64,000 nt of DNA from Chryseobacterium sp. Marseille-Q5410 (GTDB lineage Bacteria; Bacteroidota; Bacteroidia; Flavobacteriales; Weeksellaceae), in the NCBI GenBank assembly GCA_946892665.1, contig CAMPOT010000001.1, positions 1,178,001 through 1,242,000 on the forward strand. The letters are read 5' to 3'. The position numbers and the translations under genes are program-made. The notes beneath the pieces are model-generated. The model ran no database searches, was not told where the DNA came from, and worked only from the letters and a program-made list of their open reading frames with translations. Shown here one piece after another: positions 27,481 to 37,062 of the stretch. How positions within the stretch are numbered: position 1 is the stretch's first letter; each line of letters opens with the position of its first letter.

Positions 27481-28428
27481 TTATTTTTTTAAAATCCTTT
27501 TCACTGCTTCTTTTACTGCCGTGGAGTCGATTTTGTATTTTTTCATCAATTCTGCAGGTGTTGCAGATTCACCGAACGTATCATTTACAGCTACAAATTC
27601 TTGTTTTGTCGGTCTTTTTCTGGCCAACATCCCGGCAACAGATTCGCCTAAACCTCCTTGGTAATTGTGTTCTTCAGCCGTTACAATCTTTCCTGTTTTC
27701 TCTACAGATTTTAGGATGATTTCTTCATCCAGAGGTTTGATGGTATGAATATTAATCACTTCGCAAGAAATTCCTTCTTTTTCCAATTCATCTGCAGCAA
27801 CCAAAGATTCCCAAACCAAATGTCCGGTTGCTACGATGGTTACGTCGGTTCCTTCTTGTAAAAGAATTCCTTTGCCGATTTCAAACGGCATATCCTCCGG
27901 AATGAAAATTGGAACTACAGGTCGTCCGAATCGTAAATAAACAGGGCCTTCAAAATCTGCAATTGCTAAAGTTGCGGCTTTCGTTTGGTTGTAATCGCAA
28001 GTGTTGATTACCGTCATACCTGGAAGCATTTTCATCATTCCGATGTCTTCTAAAACTTGGTGTGTGGCACCATCTTCTCCTAACGTTAACCCAGCATGAG
28101 AAGCGCAAATTTTTACATTTTTATTGGAATAAGCGATGGATTGACGGATTTGGTCATAAACTCTTGAGGTAGAAAAGTTTGCAAAAGTTCCCGTAAAAGG
28201 GATTTTCCCGTTGATGGTTAATCCAGCTGCTATTCCCATCATATTGGCTTCTGCAATTCCGACCTGGAAGAATCTTTCCGGAGCTTTTTCGATGAATTTT
28301 TCCATCTTTAGCGATCCGATAAGATCTGCGCAAAGTGCAACTACGTTTGGGTTTTTATCTGCAAGTTCAGCCAATCCGGCTCCGAAACCGCTTCGAGTAT
28401 CTTTTTTTTCTGTATAGGTGTATTTCAT
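27481..28428 (-). CDS. Transketolase, C-terminal subunit
   Basis: 315 aa. Pyrimidine-binding domain with the catalytic Glu in FFQVGIAEANMMGIAAG, then the C-terminal transketolase domain with TVIATGHLV-like strands. Pairs with the N-terminal subunit encoded 44 bp upstream to form a two-chain thiamine-diphosphate enzyme of the pentose phosphate pathway. The split is normal in many bacteria and is not a frameshift: each half has its own start and stop and a spacer lies between. It could alternatively be a DXPS-like paralog, but the paired layout favours transketolase. Confidence 0.9.
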   Translation of the reverse strand: MKYTYTEKKDTRSGFGAGLAELADKNPNVVALCADLIGSLKMEKFIEKAPERFFQVGIAEANMMGIAAGLTINGKIPFTGTFANFSTSRVYDQIRQSIAYSNKNVKICASHAGLTLGEDGATHQVLEDIGMMKMLPGMTVINTCDYNQTKAATLAIADFEGPVYLRFGRPVVPIFIPEDMPFEIGKGILLQEGTDVTIVATGHLVWESLVAADELEKEGISCEVINIHTIKPLDEEIILKSVEKTGKIVTAEEHNYQGGLGESVAGMLARKRPTKQEFVAVNDTFGESATPAELMKKYKIDSTAVKEAVKRILKK

Positions 28429-28472
28429 TTCTTTCTTTTTTGTTTTACGAATTACTTCAAATATTAAAAACT

Positions 28473-29324
28473 TTAGTAATCCGCCGGAGCTTCTAAATAC
28501 AATTGTTTGAAGGCAGTGTCCAGTTGCTCATCACTAGGCGCTTTTCCGTGCCATGCGTGAGTTCCCATCATATAATCTACTCCAAATCCCATTTCAGTAT
28601 GCAGGATGATTGCGATTGGTTTTCCGTTTCCGGTTTCGGCCTTGGCTCTCTCCAAAATCGCAATTACAGTTTCCAGATCATTTCCGTTTTTTTCTTCTAA
28701 AACAGTCCAGCCAAAAGCAGTAAGTTTTGCATGAAGATTTCCTAAACTCAACACATCATCCACATCTCCGTCAATTTGGCGGTTGTTGTAATCGATGGTT
28801 GAAATAATATTATCCACTTTGTTGTGCGCAGCGTACATCAAGGCTTCCCAAACTTGTCCTTCCTGCAATTCACCATCACCGTGAAGCGAGTAAACCAAAG
28901 AAGCATCTCCATCCAATTTTTTTCCTAAAGCTGCACCAATTGCGACAGAAAGTCCTTGTCCTAAAGAACCCGAAGCAACACGAACTCCCGGTAAACCTTC
29001 GTGCGTTGTTGGGTGACCTTGCAATCTGCTATTCAACTTTCTGAAAGTTGCCAATTCTGCAACCGGAAAAAATCCAAATCTCGCCAATGTGGAATAGAAA
29101 ACGGGCGAAATATGCCCATTGGAAAGGAAGAACAGATCTTCATTTTTGCCTTCCATGGTGAATGGTAATTTGTAATTCATCACTTTACCATAAAGTGCTG
29201 TGAAATATTCGGTACAGCCCAAACTTCCGCCAGGATGGCCCGAATTTACAGCATGAACCATTCTTAGAATGTCTCTTCTGATCTGTGTTGTAAGAGATTT
29301 TAGCTCTTCAATACTTTTACTCAT
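28473..29324 (-). CDS. Transketolase, N-terminal subunit
   Basis: 283 aa. Thiamine-diphosphate-binding half: HAVNSGHPGGSLG, the GxG region ASGSLGQGLSVAIGAALGKK and the TPP/Mg motif GDGELQEGQVWEALMYAAHNKVDN. It moves two-carbon ketol units between sugar phosphates together with the downstream C-terminal subunit. First gene of the pair; the next gene upstream is the symporter, also leftward but ending 84 bp away. Confidence 0.92.
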   Translation of the reverse strand: MSKSIEELKSLTTQIRRDILRMVHAVNSGHPGGSLGCTEYFTALYGKVMNYKLPFTMEGKNEDLFFLSNGHISPVFYSTLARFGFFPVAELATFRKLNSRLQGHPTTHEGLPGVRVASGSLGQGLSVAIGAALGKKLDGDASLVYSLHGDGELQEGQVWEALMYAAHNKVDNIISTIDYNNRQIDGDVDDVLSLGNLHAKLTAFGWTVLEEKNGNDLETVIAILERAKAETGNGKPIAIILHTEMGFGVDYMMGTHAWHGKAPSDEQLDTAFKQLYLEAPADY

Positions 29325-29407
29325 TTTTTTGATTTATTTGCGAGCGAATTTACAAATTTTTGATGGGTTAAGAAAATGTAAAACCATTGATTTTAAATTG
29401 ATGAAAT

Positions 29408-30844
29408 TTATTTTTTTCTAATCAACCATAACCCAATAAATGTGAGTAAACCATTGATAATCAATAATTCTAATCCGATTTTAAAATCTCCGAAAATATT
29501 TTCTTGGTATTGATCGATAAAGTAGGAGATTACAGGTGCAGCAATACAAACATAGGGTACCAAATGATCTTTCACTTTGAATTTGGTGAAAATGCCGAAT
29601 GCGAAAAGCCCCAAAAGTGGTCCATAAGTAAATCCTGCTAACTTCAGAATGAGACCAATCATCGAATTGTCATTAATAATTTTAAAAATCACCACCATCA
29701 TCAAAAATGCAAAAGAAACAATTAAGTGAACTTTTTTTCTGAATTTTTCTTTTTCCTTTTCTGAAATATTTTTTTCCCTTAAACCAAAAATATCAATGCA
29801 AAGCGAGGAGGTAAGTGCCGTCATCGCTCCATCAGCACTCGGGAAAAGTGCAGAAATCAATGCGATGATGAAGATAATTGAAATAAATGGAGGCATGTGA
29901 TTCAGCGCAATATCCGGGAATAATTGATCACCCGAAGTTGCTACATGTTCGGTGGTTCCATAAAGATGAAGCAAACCTCCCATGAAAAGGAACAAAGAAA
30001 TTACCCCTACTAAAATAAATCCGAGCGTAACCATGTTTTTTTGCGAATCCTTCAGTTTGGTTACGGAAAGGGATTTCTGCATCATTTCCTGATCAATTCC
30101 CGTCATCGTAATGGTGATGAATGCGCCGGCTAAAATTTGTTTAAAAAAGAATGCTTTGGAATTCACATCGGTATTGAAAACTTCGGTATATCCGAGTTTA
30201 TTCATTTCTTTTAAACTTTCAAAAAAGCCCAAATTCAGATGGTTCAGCATATATGCTGAGCAAATAATGAGACCCAAAAGCATACAGGTTGTCTGTAAAG
30301 TATCCGTCCACACGATGGTTTTCACACCGCCTTCGTACGTGTACAAAATAATCATTCCCAAAATTACCAAAGTGGTAACGATGAAAGGAACTCCCAAACT
30401 ATCGAGAATGGTAAATTGAAGAATATTTACTACTAAATAAAGTCGCGCTGTAGCACCAACTAATCGGGAAACAATGAAAATCCAAGCTCCGGATTTGTAA
30501 GAAATCTGGCCCATTCTTTCCTGAAGATATCCATAAATTGAGGTGAGTTTCAACCGATAATATAATGGCAGAAGCACATAAGCGATAATTACATAACCAA
30601 TAAGATATCCGATGGTGATTTGTAAATAATGAAACTGATCTGCACCCACCGCGCCCGGTACCGAAACAAAAGTAACCCCGGAAAGGGACGTTCCAATCAT
30701 CCCGAATGCCACGAGCATCCAATTCGATTTTCGGTTTCCGATAAAAAAACTGTCGTTGTTACTGCCTTTTCCGGTGCTGTAAGCAACCCAAAGTAAAAGC
30801 GCAAAATAGGCGATAATAATACACAACAGCAAAATCGGATTCAT
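29408..30844 (-). CDS. Sodium:solute symporter (SSS family)
   Basis: 478 aa from the ATG at 30844; a GTG at 30868 is possible but adds only KNK-rich residues. About 13 transmembrane helices. SSS hallmarks: YFALLLWVAYSTGKGSNNDSFFIGNRKSNW at the first helix pair and GMIGTSLSGVTFVSVPG in helix 2, plus ITMTGIDQEMMQKSLS. It uses a sodium gradient to import a small solute, but the substrate cannot be named from sequence. Its promoter box is at 30868-30875. Confidence 0.85.
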   Translation of the reverse strand: MNPILLLCIIIAYFALLLWVAYSTGKGSNNDSFFIGNRKSNWMLVAFGMIGTSLSGVTFVSVPGAVGADQFHYLQITIGYLIGYVIIAYVLLPLYYRLKLTSIYGYLQERMGQISYKSGAWIFIVSRLVGATARLYLVVNILQFTILDSLGVPFIVTTLVILGMIILYTYEGGVKTIVWTDTLQTTCMLLGLIICSAYMLNHLNLGFFESLKEMNKLGYTEVFNTDVNSKAFFFKQILAGAFITITMTGIDQEMMQKSLSVTKLKDSQKNMVTLGFILVGVISLFLFMGGLLHLYGTTEHVATSGDQLFPDIALNHMPPFISIIFIIALISALFPSADGAMTALTSSLCIDIFGLREKNISEKEKEKFRKKVHLIVSFAFLMMVVIFKIINDNSMIGLILKLAGFTYGPLLGLFAFGIFTKFKVKDHLVPYVCIAAPVISYFIDQYQENIFGDFKIGLELLIINGLLTFIGLWLIRKK

Positions 30845-30867
30845 AAATTTATTTTTTTTTAGTTGCA

Positions 30868-30875
30868 CAAATATA
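30868..30875 (-). promoter_or_regulatory. -7 box of the symporter gene
   Basis: TATATTTG on the minus strand, 23 nt before the chosen ATG. It overlaps the alternative GTG, which argues against that start. Confidence 0.45.
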
Positions 30876-30950
30876 GTTTTTTTGCGGTATTTTGAAATTT
30901 CTACTTTTTTAAATTAAAAATTAAATGAAAATCGAAATCTATTGCAAAAA

Positions 30951-30986
30951 AAAAGTCCCCTCAAAAATTAATTTGAAGGGACTTTT
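30951..30986 (-). terminator. Terminator of the small GNAT gene
   Basis: AAAAGTCCC-TCAAA (from 30951) pairs with TTTGA-GGGACTTTT (to 30986), with a single mismatch, followed on the minus strand by a long T run. Confidence 0.75.
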
Positions 30987-31007
30987 GCTTTGTTTTTATT
31001 TTGGGCG

Positions 31008-31295
31008 TTAAGATGCTAAAACATCCTGCAGTTCAGCATTTCTTTCGATAGTCACTTTAGCATACGGGCATAATGGAATTACTTTAAGGCTATTTTCTCG
31101 GGCATATTCCACGCCGGCGTAAACCAATTGTTTAGCGTATCCTTTTCCGTTAAAAGATTCATCAACACCGGTGTGATCAATGATGAATTTATCGGTTCCG
31201 ACCCATGTGTAGGTCATTTCTCCGGCTTTTACGCCGTCTTCATAAATTTCGAATACGCCGTTTTTCTCGTTGTTTTGGTGTTTGATTTCAGTCAT
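31008..31295 (-). CDS. Small GNAT-like N-acetyltransferase (YjdJ type)
   Basis: 95 aa. Short GNAT with acetyl-CoA loop SFNGKGYAKQLVYAGVEYAREN and the terminal VIPLCPYAKVTIERN. This is the compact YjdJ/Gtn family, about half a usual GNAT. The substrate is unknown. It lies between the symporter and the broken osmC gene. Confidence 0.85.
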   Translation of the reverse strand: MTEIKHQNNEKNGVFEIYEDGVKAGEMTYTWVGTDKFIIDHTGVDESFNGKGYAKQLVYAGVEYARENSLKVIPLCPYAKVTIERNAELQDVLAS

Positions 31296-31342
31296 AATTT
31301 TGTTTTTTTTGTTTTATTAAAATGTTCTTTTTCTAAAAAATT

Positions 31343-31743
31343 TTATTCAACCAAACTAGTGTTAACCTCAATACTTCCGTGGAAAATTTTGTGTACAGTG
31401 CAGGCTTCGGCAACAGCAAGCAGGCGTTTAAGCTGATCTTCATCCAATACAGCACCGTCACAGCTTATTTTTCTTGTGAAAACCGCATTGTTACTTTGCG
31501 GATAATTTTCCAGTTCTACTTACACCTGGATTTTCGGAATTTCCCAACCTTTTCGGTCGATATACATTCTCAAAGTCGCAGCAGTACAGCTTGCTAAAGA
31601 TGTTGCCAAAATTTCAAGTGGATTAATCCTTTGTTTTGGCCACCTTTTTCCAATGGTTCATCGGTGATGATTCTGTTTTCGCCTGCAATAACTTCTGTAT
31701 AATAATTTTCGGTTGCTAAAATTGCTTTTACCGTAACACTCAT
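31343..31743 (-). pseudogene. OsmC family peroxiredoxin, frameshifted and with a stop
   Basis: From the ATG at 31743: MSVTVKAILATENYYTEV, then ITDEPLEKGGQNKG; the frame is lost at about 31625 and resumes as NPLEILATSLASCTAATLRMYIDRKGW, with a TAA (31522-31520) between KIQV and VELENY, then the end GSIEVNTSLVE. The length from ATG to stop is 401 bp, one short of 134 codons, so a single base is missing: GGATTTAATCC is expected where GGATTAATCC is found. OsmC proteins reduce organic hydroperoxides; the first Cys region (ASCTAAT) is still present. Two independent lesions make a sequencing error less likely. Function is almost surely lost. Confidence 0.85.
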
Positions 31744-31848
31744 AGTTATTTTTTTATTTAAAATTTTCAGTAAGTTTGATGATTGTAAATCTGAAACCTT
31801 TTACAGTGACATTTTTTTAGTTTTAGAAAACAGATTGCGACATTTCCA

Positions 31849-32757
31849 TTATTTCGAAAGTTTTCCGTTCAAAATCTCTTTTGGAAGTGGTACATATTCT
31901 TCTTCATCACCCGGAACGAGTGGAAATGCTTCGTGGTTTTGCTCATGCCAGTTGATTTTGGCTTTCTCGATGATGTCTTTATCAGAATTCACGAAATTCC
32001 AGAAAATAAAACGTTCCTCATCAAAAGGATCGCCACCAAAAAGATAGATGGTCGAATTTTCACTGATTTCAAATTCGCATAAATTCGCATTTTTAGCAAC
32101 CAACAATTGTTTTCCGCCGAAAGTATTTCCTTCGATGGTTACATTTCCTTCCAAAACATACATCGCCACTTCGCCGAATAAATCCTTTCCGATGCTTACC
32201 AGCTGAGATTTTTTGCTCTTAATTTCAAGAAAAAACAGTTTGGAATGTACTGGAACCGGGGATCTTCTTCCGAAAAGTTCGCCCGCAATCAGTTTGTACT
32301 GCAAATCTCCTTCATTCCAAACCGGAACATCTTCCGCCTCGGTGTGATGAAAGGTAGGTTCGCTTTGTTCCATATTTTTCGGTAAACCTACCCAAATTTG
32401 AAAACCATGAAGATTTTTTTCGGAACTTCTAAGGTATTCAAGAGTTCTTTCGGAGTGCACGACTCCTTTTCCGGCAGTCATCCAGTTCACCGCACCTGGT
32501 TTTATTTCGATATCACTTCCCAAACTATCTTTGTGCTGAATGGAACCTTCAAAAAGATAAGTAAGTGTAGAAAGTCCAATGTGCGGATGAGGCGGAACTT
32601 CTAAATTCTGATATTCCTTCAACGCTGCAGGTCCCATGTGGTCGATGAAAACGAAAGGTCCAACAGCGCGTTTTTCTCTGAAAGGAAGCAGCCTACCGAC
32701 TAAAAAGTTTCCTATGTCCGCAGCTTTTTCTTCAATGATGAGTCCGATGTTCGACAT
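31849..32757 (-). CDS. Pirin family protein
   Basis: 302 aa bicupin. Pirin signatures: FVFIDHMGPA, then the metal-binding HPHIGLSTLTYLFEG (His-x-His) and WMTAGKGVVHSE. Pirins bind Fe and act as quercetinase-like dioxygenases or redox sensors. One of two pirins in this leftward cluster, the other being at 34635-35510. Upstream neighbours are an LLM flavin oxidoreductase and an NAD(P)-binding protein, which suggests a redox or xenobiotic-response cluster. Confidence 0.9.
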   Translation of the reverse strand: MSNIGLIIEEKAADIGNFLVGRLLPFREKRAVGPFVFIDHMGPAALKEYQNLEVPPHPHIGLSTLTYLFEGSIQHKDSLGSDIEIKPGAVNWMTAGKGVVHSERTLEYLRSSEKNLHGFQIWVGLPKNMEQSEPTFHHTEAEDVPVWNEGDLQYKLIAGELFGRRSPVPVHSKLFFLEIKSKKSQLVSIGKDLFGEVAMYVLEGNVTIEGNTFGGKQLLVAKNANLCEFEISENSTIYLFGGDPFDEERFIFWNFVNSDKDIIEKAKINWHEQNHEAFPLVPGDEEEYVPLPKEILNGKLSK

Positions 32758-32817
32758 GATTAAATTGGGTTTTAATGATATACAAAAGCTTTTAGAATAA
32801 ACAAGTTCTGCAATATT

Positions 32818-33864
32818 TTAGTGTATTCCTAATCTTCTTTTGACCTCGGGAATGACCTGCTTTGCAAACAATTCGATAGATTTCATCGTTGTTTCATGTG
32901 GGACAAATCCCATGCTCGCCTGCGCAAAAAATCGGGTGAAGCCGAAAAGTTCGTATTCATAAATAATTTTTTCAACAACTTGTTCCACACTTCCTACCAT
33001 CAGTGATCCTTCCGGACTTCTCATGAACTCAAATTGTTCGCGGGACATCGGTTGCCAACCGCGGCTTCTCCCTACACGATCCATCATTTGGGCGTAATAA
33101 GGGAAAAATTCGTCGGCAGTTTTTTCGCCATCTTCCCCTACAAACATATGGTTATTGATTCCCACTCGTAAATCTTCTCGTTTTACTCCATTTTCTAAAG
33201 CGGATTTTTTATAAAGATTAATAAATGGCGCAAACTGACTGGGCATTCCACCGATAATTGCAAGCATTAGTGGAAGCTGAAGTTTTGCAGCTCGCACTGC
33301 CGAAGCCGGAGTTCCGCCCGCTGCAAGCCAAATGGGAATTTCTCCGTTTATTGCTCTTGGATAAACGCCTAAATCATGAATCGGTGCACGAAGTGTTCCC
33401 TGCCAAGAAACTTTTTCTTCTTTATTAATTTTAAGCAAAAGATCGAGTTTCTCATCAAAAAGCTCGTTGTAATCATTCAAATCAAAACCAAATAATGGAA
33501 AAGATTCTATGAAAGAACCTCGTCCGGCCATGATTTCTGCTCTCCCGCCGGAAATTGCATCCACCGTCGCAAATTGCTGATAAACGCGAACCGGATCTTC
33601 GGAACTTAAAACTGTTACCGCACTTGATAATTTAATATTTTTGGTGATTGCAGCAGCTGCCGCCAAAACCGTGGTTGGTGACGAAACCGCATAATCCGGA
33701 CGGTGATGTTCGCCAATTCCGAAAACATCAACGCCCAGTTCATCGGCCAGTTTTATTTCTTCTAAAAGATTTTGTATTCTTTGATGCGCATTAACTCCTT
33801 TCCCGGAAGCAGTTTCCTGAGCCATATCGGCAAAGGTCATCAAGCCAAATTCGATCTTTTTCAT
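32818..33864 (-). CDS. LLM class flavin-dependent oxidoreductase
   Basis: 348 aa, luciferase-like TIM barrel. GVDVFGIGEHHRPDYAVSSP, SGGRAEIMAGRGSF and SPEGSLMVGSVEQVVEKI are typical. It uses reduced FMN or F420-like cofactors in related proteins; here FMN is likelier. The substrate is unknown. It begins 14 bp after the stop of the NAD(P)-binding gene, suggesting an operon. Confidence 0.88.
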   Translation of the reverse strand: MKKIEFGLMTFADMAQETASGKGVNAHQRIQNLLEEIKLADELGVDVFGIGEHHRPDYAVSSPTTVLAAAAAITKNIKLSSAVTVLSSEDPVRVYQQFATVDAISGGRAEIMAGRGSFIESFPLFGFDLNDYNELFDEKLDLLLKINKEEKVSWQGTLRAPIHDLGVYPRAINGEIPIWLAAGGTPASAVRAAKLQLPLMLAIIGGMPSQFAPFINLYKKSALENGVKREDLRVGINNHMFVGEDGEKTADEFFPYYAQMMDRVGRSRGWQPMSREQFEFMRSPEGSLMVGSVEQVVEKIIYEYELFGFTRFFAQASMGFVPHETTMKSIELFAKQVIPEVKRRLGIH

Positions 33865-33878
33865 ATTTGATGTGAAAA

Positions 33879-34535
33879 TTAATAAGCTGCTGTGAAAATT
33901 TGATGTTTGAATTTTTTGTTTTCAAGTTCATCAACAACCGCAACTGCCAAATCCTGAACGGAATGTCTGGAACGTCCCTCTTCATCAAAAATAGGCGAGT
34001 CGGTTGCCACTCTGTATTTTCCGGTTTTTACCTGGTCTTCGCTGAACATGCTCATTTCAATGGCGGGACTGAAAAATTCCCAATCGAGATTTTCGTTTTT
34101 GGAAAGGTTTTCAACAAAATATTTTTTCACCGCATTTGCAGCGGGATAAATTTCTTTCGGGAAATTCGGTCCGTCAACCAGGTGATTTCCATCAATTTTT
34201 AATGTTCCTGCACCTCCGATAACGATTAATCTTTTCACTCCTGAATTTTCAACTGCATTTTGAATGGAAGTTGCACCTTTTTGATATTCATCATGAATGT
34301 TGGGATTGGTCCATCCCGGGTTGTAAGCGCTTATTACGGCATCGCTACCTTTCACTGCTTCAGCCAACTCAGCTTCGCTAAAAACATCAACGTTTTTTTT
34401 CTCCAGATTTTCGTTTTCGATAGTGATTTTATCTGTATTTCTTGCGATTGCCGTTACGTGATAATTTCTTTCCAAAAGTTCATTAAGAATGGCATTTCCT
34501 ACAAAACCTGTAGCGCCGATCAGTGATATTTTCAT
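33879..34535 (-). CDS. NAD(P)-binding protein (atypical SDR)
   Basis: 218 aa. N-terminal ISLIGATGFVGNAILNELL (GxxGxxG), then LIVIGGAGTL and NLDWEFFSPAIEM, as in SDR a5/NmrA-like proteins. Such proteins are NAD(P)H-dependent reductases or redox sensors. First gene of a three-gene leftward set with the LLM oxidoreductase and a pirin. Confidence 0.88.
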   Translation of the reverse strand: MKISLIGATGFVGNAILNELLERNYHVTAIARNTDKITIENENLEKKNVDVFSEAELAEAVKGSDAVISAYNPGWTNPNIHDEYQKGATSIQNAVENSGVKRLIVIGGAGTLKIDGNHLVDGPNFPKEIYPAANAVKKYFVENLSKNENLDWEFFSPAIEMSMFSEDQVKTGKYRVATDSPIFDEEGRSRHSVQDLAVAVVDELENKKFKHQIFTAAY

Positions 34536-34634
34536 TTTTTTATATTATTAAATTTAAAGATTTTTTTTTTTCATTAATTAAAGGTACAGGAAAAATAACA
34601 ACTCAAATAGTTCGCGGTTATTTTTAACAAAACT

Positions 34635-35510
34635 TTAATCTTCCAGATATCCAAACTTACCTGTATTGAAATCATCAAAAGCTTGAATAATTTCTTCGCG
34701 GTTATTCATTACAAATGGACCATGAGGGAAGATAGGTTCGTTCAACGGTTCGCCGCTAATGATTAAAACGATAGCGTTTTCCGATGCCTCGATGGTGAAA
34801 TCTTCGCCTTCATTTTCGAACAAAACTAAATGATCAGTGGGAACTTTTTCTTTACCATTTACCAAAATATTTCCTTCAATCACCAAAGCTGCGGTATTGA
34901 AATGGGGAGGAAAACTAAAATTTGCTTTTCCATGTTCTTTCAATTTTGCATTCATCAAATTTACGGGACTGAAAGTGGAAGCCGGACCTTTTTGGCTGTT
35001 GTATTCTCCCGCAATTACTTCAATAAAGCCATTTTCTCCCAAATCCACAATCTTCATCTCAGAATTTTTAATGGCTTGATATTTTGGAGCGCTCATCTTG
35101 TCTTTTGCAGGTAAATTCACCCAGAGTTGCACCATCTGGAAAATCCCACCTTCTTTTGCCCATTCTGTTTCGTGAAATTCTTTGTGAAGAACTCCGGAAG
35201 CAGCGGTCATCCATTGCACATCACCTTCACCGATGATTCCTCCGCCACCTGCACTGTCGCCATGTTCAACACGGCCTTTGTAAGCGATGGTTACAGTTTC
35301 GAAACCGCGGTGTGGATGTACACCAACTCCGCGCGGCGTGTCTGTGCCGGAGAAGTGAAATTTCGAATTATAATCCAACATTAGAAAAGGATCCATTCTT
35401 TTCATGTCCAAATGATATCCGCTGGGAATAAAATTATGTACCCTGAAACCATCACCAACAAAATGTGGAGGTTTAGGAGCGGCGATTAATTCTATATTTT
35501 TTGTTGCCAT
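34635..35510 (-). CDS. Pirin family protein (YhhW-like)
   Basis: 291 aa. DPFLMLDYNSKF, then the metal site GVHPHRGFETVTI and WMTAASGVLHKE. It differs in length and N-terminus from the other pirin, so the two are not a recent duplication. The C-terminus ends SGEPLNEPIFPHGPFVMN, characteristic of pirins. It has its own -7 box at 35531. Confidence 0.9.
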   Translation of the reverse strand: MATKNIELIAAPKPPHFVGDGFRVHNFIPSGYHLDMKRMDPFLMLDYNSKFHFSGTDTPRGVGVHPHRGFETVTIAYKGRVEHGDSAGGGGIIGEGDVQWMTAASGVLHKEFHETEWAKEGGIFQMVQLWVNLPAKDKMSAPKYQAIKNSEMKIVDLGENGFIEVIAGEYNSQKGPASTFSPVNLMNAKLKEHGKANFSFPPHFNTAALVIEGNILVNGKEKVPTDHLVLFENEGEDFTIEASENAIVLIISGEPLNEPIFPHGPFVMNNREEIIQAFDDFNTGKFGYLED

Positions 35511-35530
35511 TGTGTTATTTTTTGATGATA

Positions 35531-35538
35531 CAAAAGTA
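35531..35538 (-). promoter_or_regulatory. -7 box of the second pirin gene
   Basis: TACTTTTG on the minus strand, 20 nt before the ATG. Confidence 0.4.
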
Positions 35539-35623
35539 CTTCAACACAAAGGCAAAAACATTGATGTAAGATAAGAACGAATCCCGTTGTAAATCAGTTG
35601 TTTTTTACTGAAAAAACTTTTGA

Positions 35624-37015
35624 TTATTCCGATTTCATGTTTTCGCCATCTTTTACATGAAGGCGTCGGAAAACAAAACCTGAGAGAATCGTGAGAATTC
35701 CTACCACAAAGAAGGTGTAACGAAAGGCAAGGTGGGGATTTTCCAACTTTGCTTCGAAGGATTTTAAAATAATCAGCCCAAATGCGATTCCGAAACCAAT
35801 GGCTAATTGCTGGTTTACGGCAAGCAATGAATTTCCACTGCTCGTATGATCATTTCGCAAATCGGCGATAGAAATCGTATTCATCGAAGTGAACTGAATG
35901 GAATTGAAAAATCCTAGTACTGAAATAATAGGAATAAACCAGAAAATGGAAGTATGACTTCCTGGAATTCCGAGGCAACAAATGAGTGCACCGATGATAA
36001 AGGTATTGGTCATCAGTGTTTTTCGGTAGCCGAATTTATTTAAAATAGGTATCACGAAAGATTTCCCAAACATCGCAGTTAAAGCCATTGGGGCTACAAT
36101 CCAACCCGAAATTACCGCACTTTCCTGGTAAGCAATTTGAATCACTAAAGGTAATAGCAAAGGAATTGAGCTGATTCCCAATCGTGTAGCGAGATTTCCT
36201 ACAATGCCTACTCGAAAGGTTCTTACCTGAAAAAGGTTCAAAGGAAAAATCGGATTTTTGGTTTTTCCTGCGTGTTTGTAGTAGTAATAAATCATCAAAA
36301 ATCCCAAAATGAAAATAAGCAAAACGGGAGTTGTGTGTGTAGTATTTCCAAATAATTCCAGGGAAACCGAGAGCAACAAAGACGCTGAGGCGAAGATGAT
36401 AAACCCTTTCAAATCAAATTCCGAAGACGCAGACTGATAATTGGGCATATACCTGAGTCCTAAAATTATTCCCAGCAAACCAATAGGAATATTGATGAGA
36501 AAAATCCAGTGCCAAGAAAGATAATCCACCATGTATCCGCCAACCAGTGGCCCTAAAACCGGACCGATTAATGCAGGAATAATTGCGAAATTCATCGCTT
36601 TTAGCAATTCGTTTTTCGGAAAAGTTTTGATCAGTGCCAATTTGCCCACTGGTGTCATTAAACTTCCACCAATACCCTGTATCACTCTGGAAATTACCAA
36701 ATGCATCAGGTTTTGAGAGATGGCGCAAAATAACGATCCTACACTGAAAATAATCAAAGCGAAAATGAAAACTTTCTTGGTTCCAAATTTATCCGCCAAA
36801 AAACCGCTTACCGGCATGAATAAAGCCAAAGTTAGTACATAGCTGATAATTGCATTTTGCATGTTCAGTGGCGATTCGTTTAAATCTTTTGCGATGGATG
36901 GCAACGATGTGTTCAGAATAGTAGAATCAAGCATTTGCATGAAAATTGCCGTCGCCAGAATAATAGGGAGAAATTTTTTAACAGATGGGTTTGGTGTATT
37001 AATGGATTCAGACAT
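35624..37015 (-). CDS. MFS drug exporter, DHA2 family
   Basis: 463 aa with about 14 hydrophobic helices. MLDSTILNTSLPSIAKDL in helix 1 is the QacA/EmrB signature; motif A is GFLADKFGTKKVF and motif C-like GPVLGPLVGGYMVD. It is expected to export drugs or toxic compounds by proton antiport. No periplasmic adaptor (EmrA) or outer-membrane factor is adjacent. It lies next to the pirin cluster, 113 bp from the pirin start. Confidence 0.9.
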   Translation of the reverse strand: MSESINTPNPSVKKFLPIILATAIFMQMLDSTILNTSLPSIAKDLNESPLNMQNAIISYVLTLALFMPVSGFLADKFGTKKVFIFALIIFSVGSLFCAISQNLMHLVISRVIQGIGGSLMTPVGKLALIKTFPKNELLKAMNFAIIPALIGPVLGPLVGGYMVDYLSWHWIFLINIPIGLLGIILGLRYMPNYQSASSEFDLKGFIIFASASLLLSVSLELFGNTTHTTPVLLIFILGFLMIYYYYKHAGKTKNPIFPLNLFQVRTFRVGIVGNLATRLGISSIPLLLPLVIQIAYQESAVISGWIVAPMALTAMFGKSFVIPILNKFGYRKTLMTNTFIIGALICCLGIPGSHTSIFWFIPIISVLGFFNSIQFTSMNTISIADLRNDHTSSGNSLLAVNQQLAIGFGIAFGLIILKSFEAKLENPHLAFRYTFFVVGILTILSGFVFRRLHVKDGENMKSE

Positions 37016-37062
37016 TAAACAAAAATAGAAAAATCCTGTGATAACTCGCGGGATTTAGAATG

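Noticed and set aside
27481-29324. Split transketolase as a possible frameshift
   Set aside because: Each half has its own start and stop with a 44-bp spacer; two-subunit transketolase is common.
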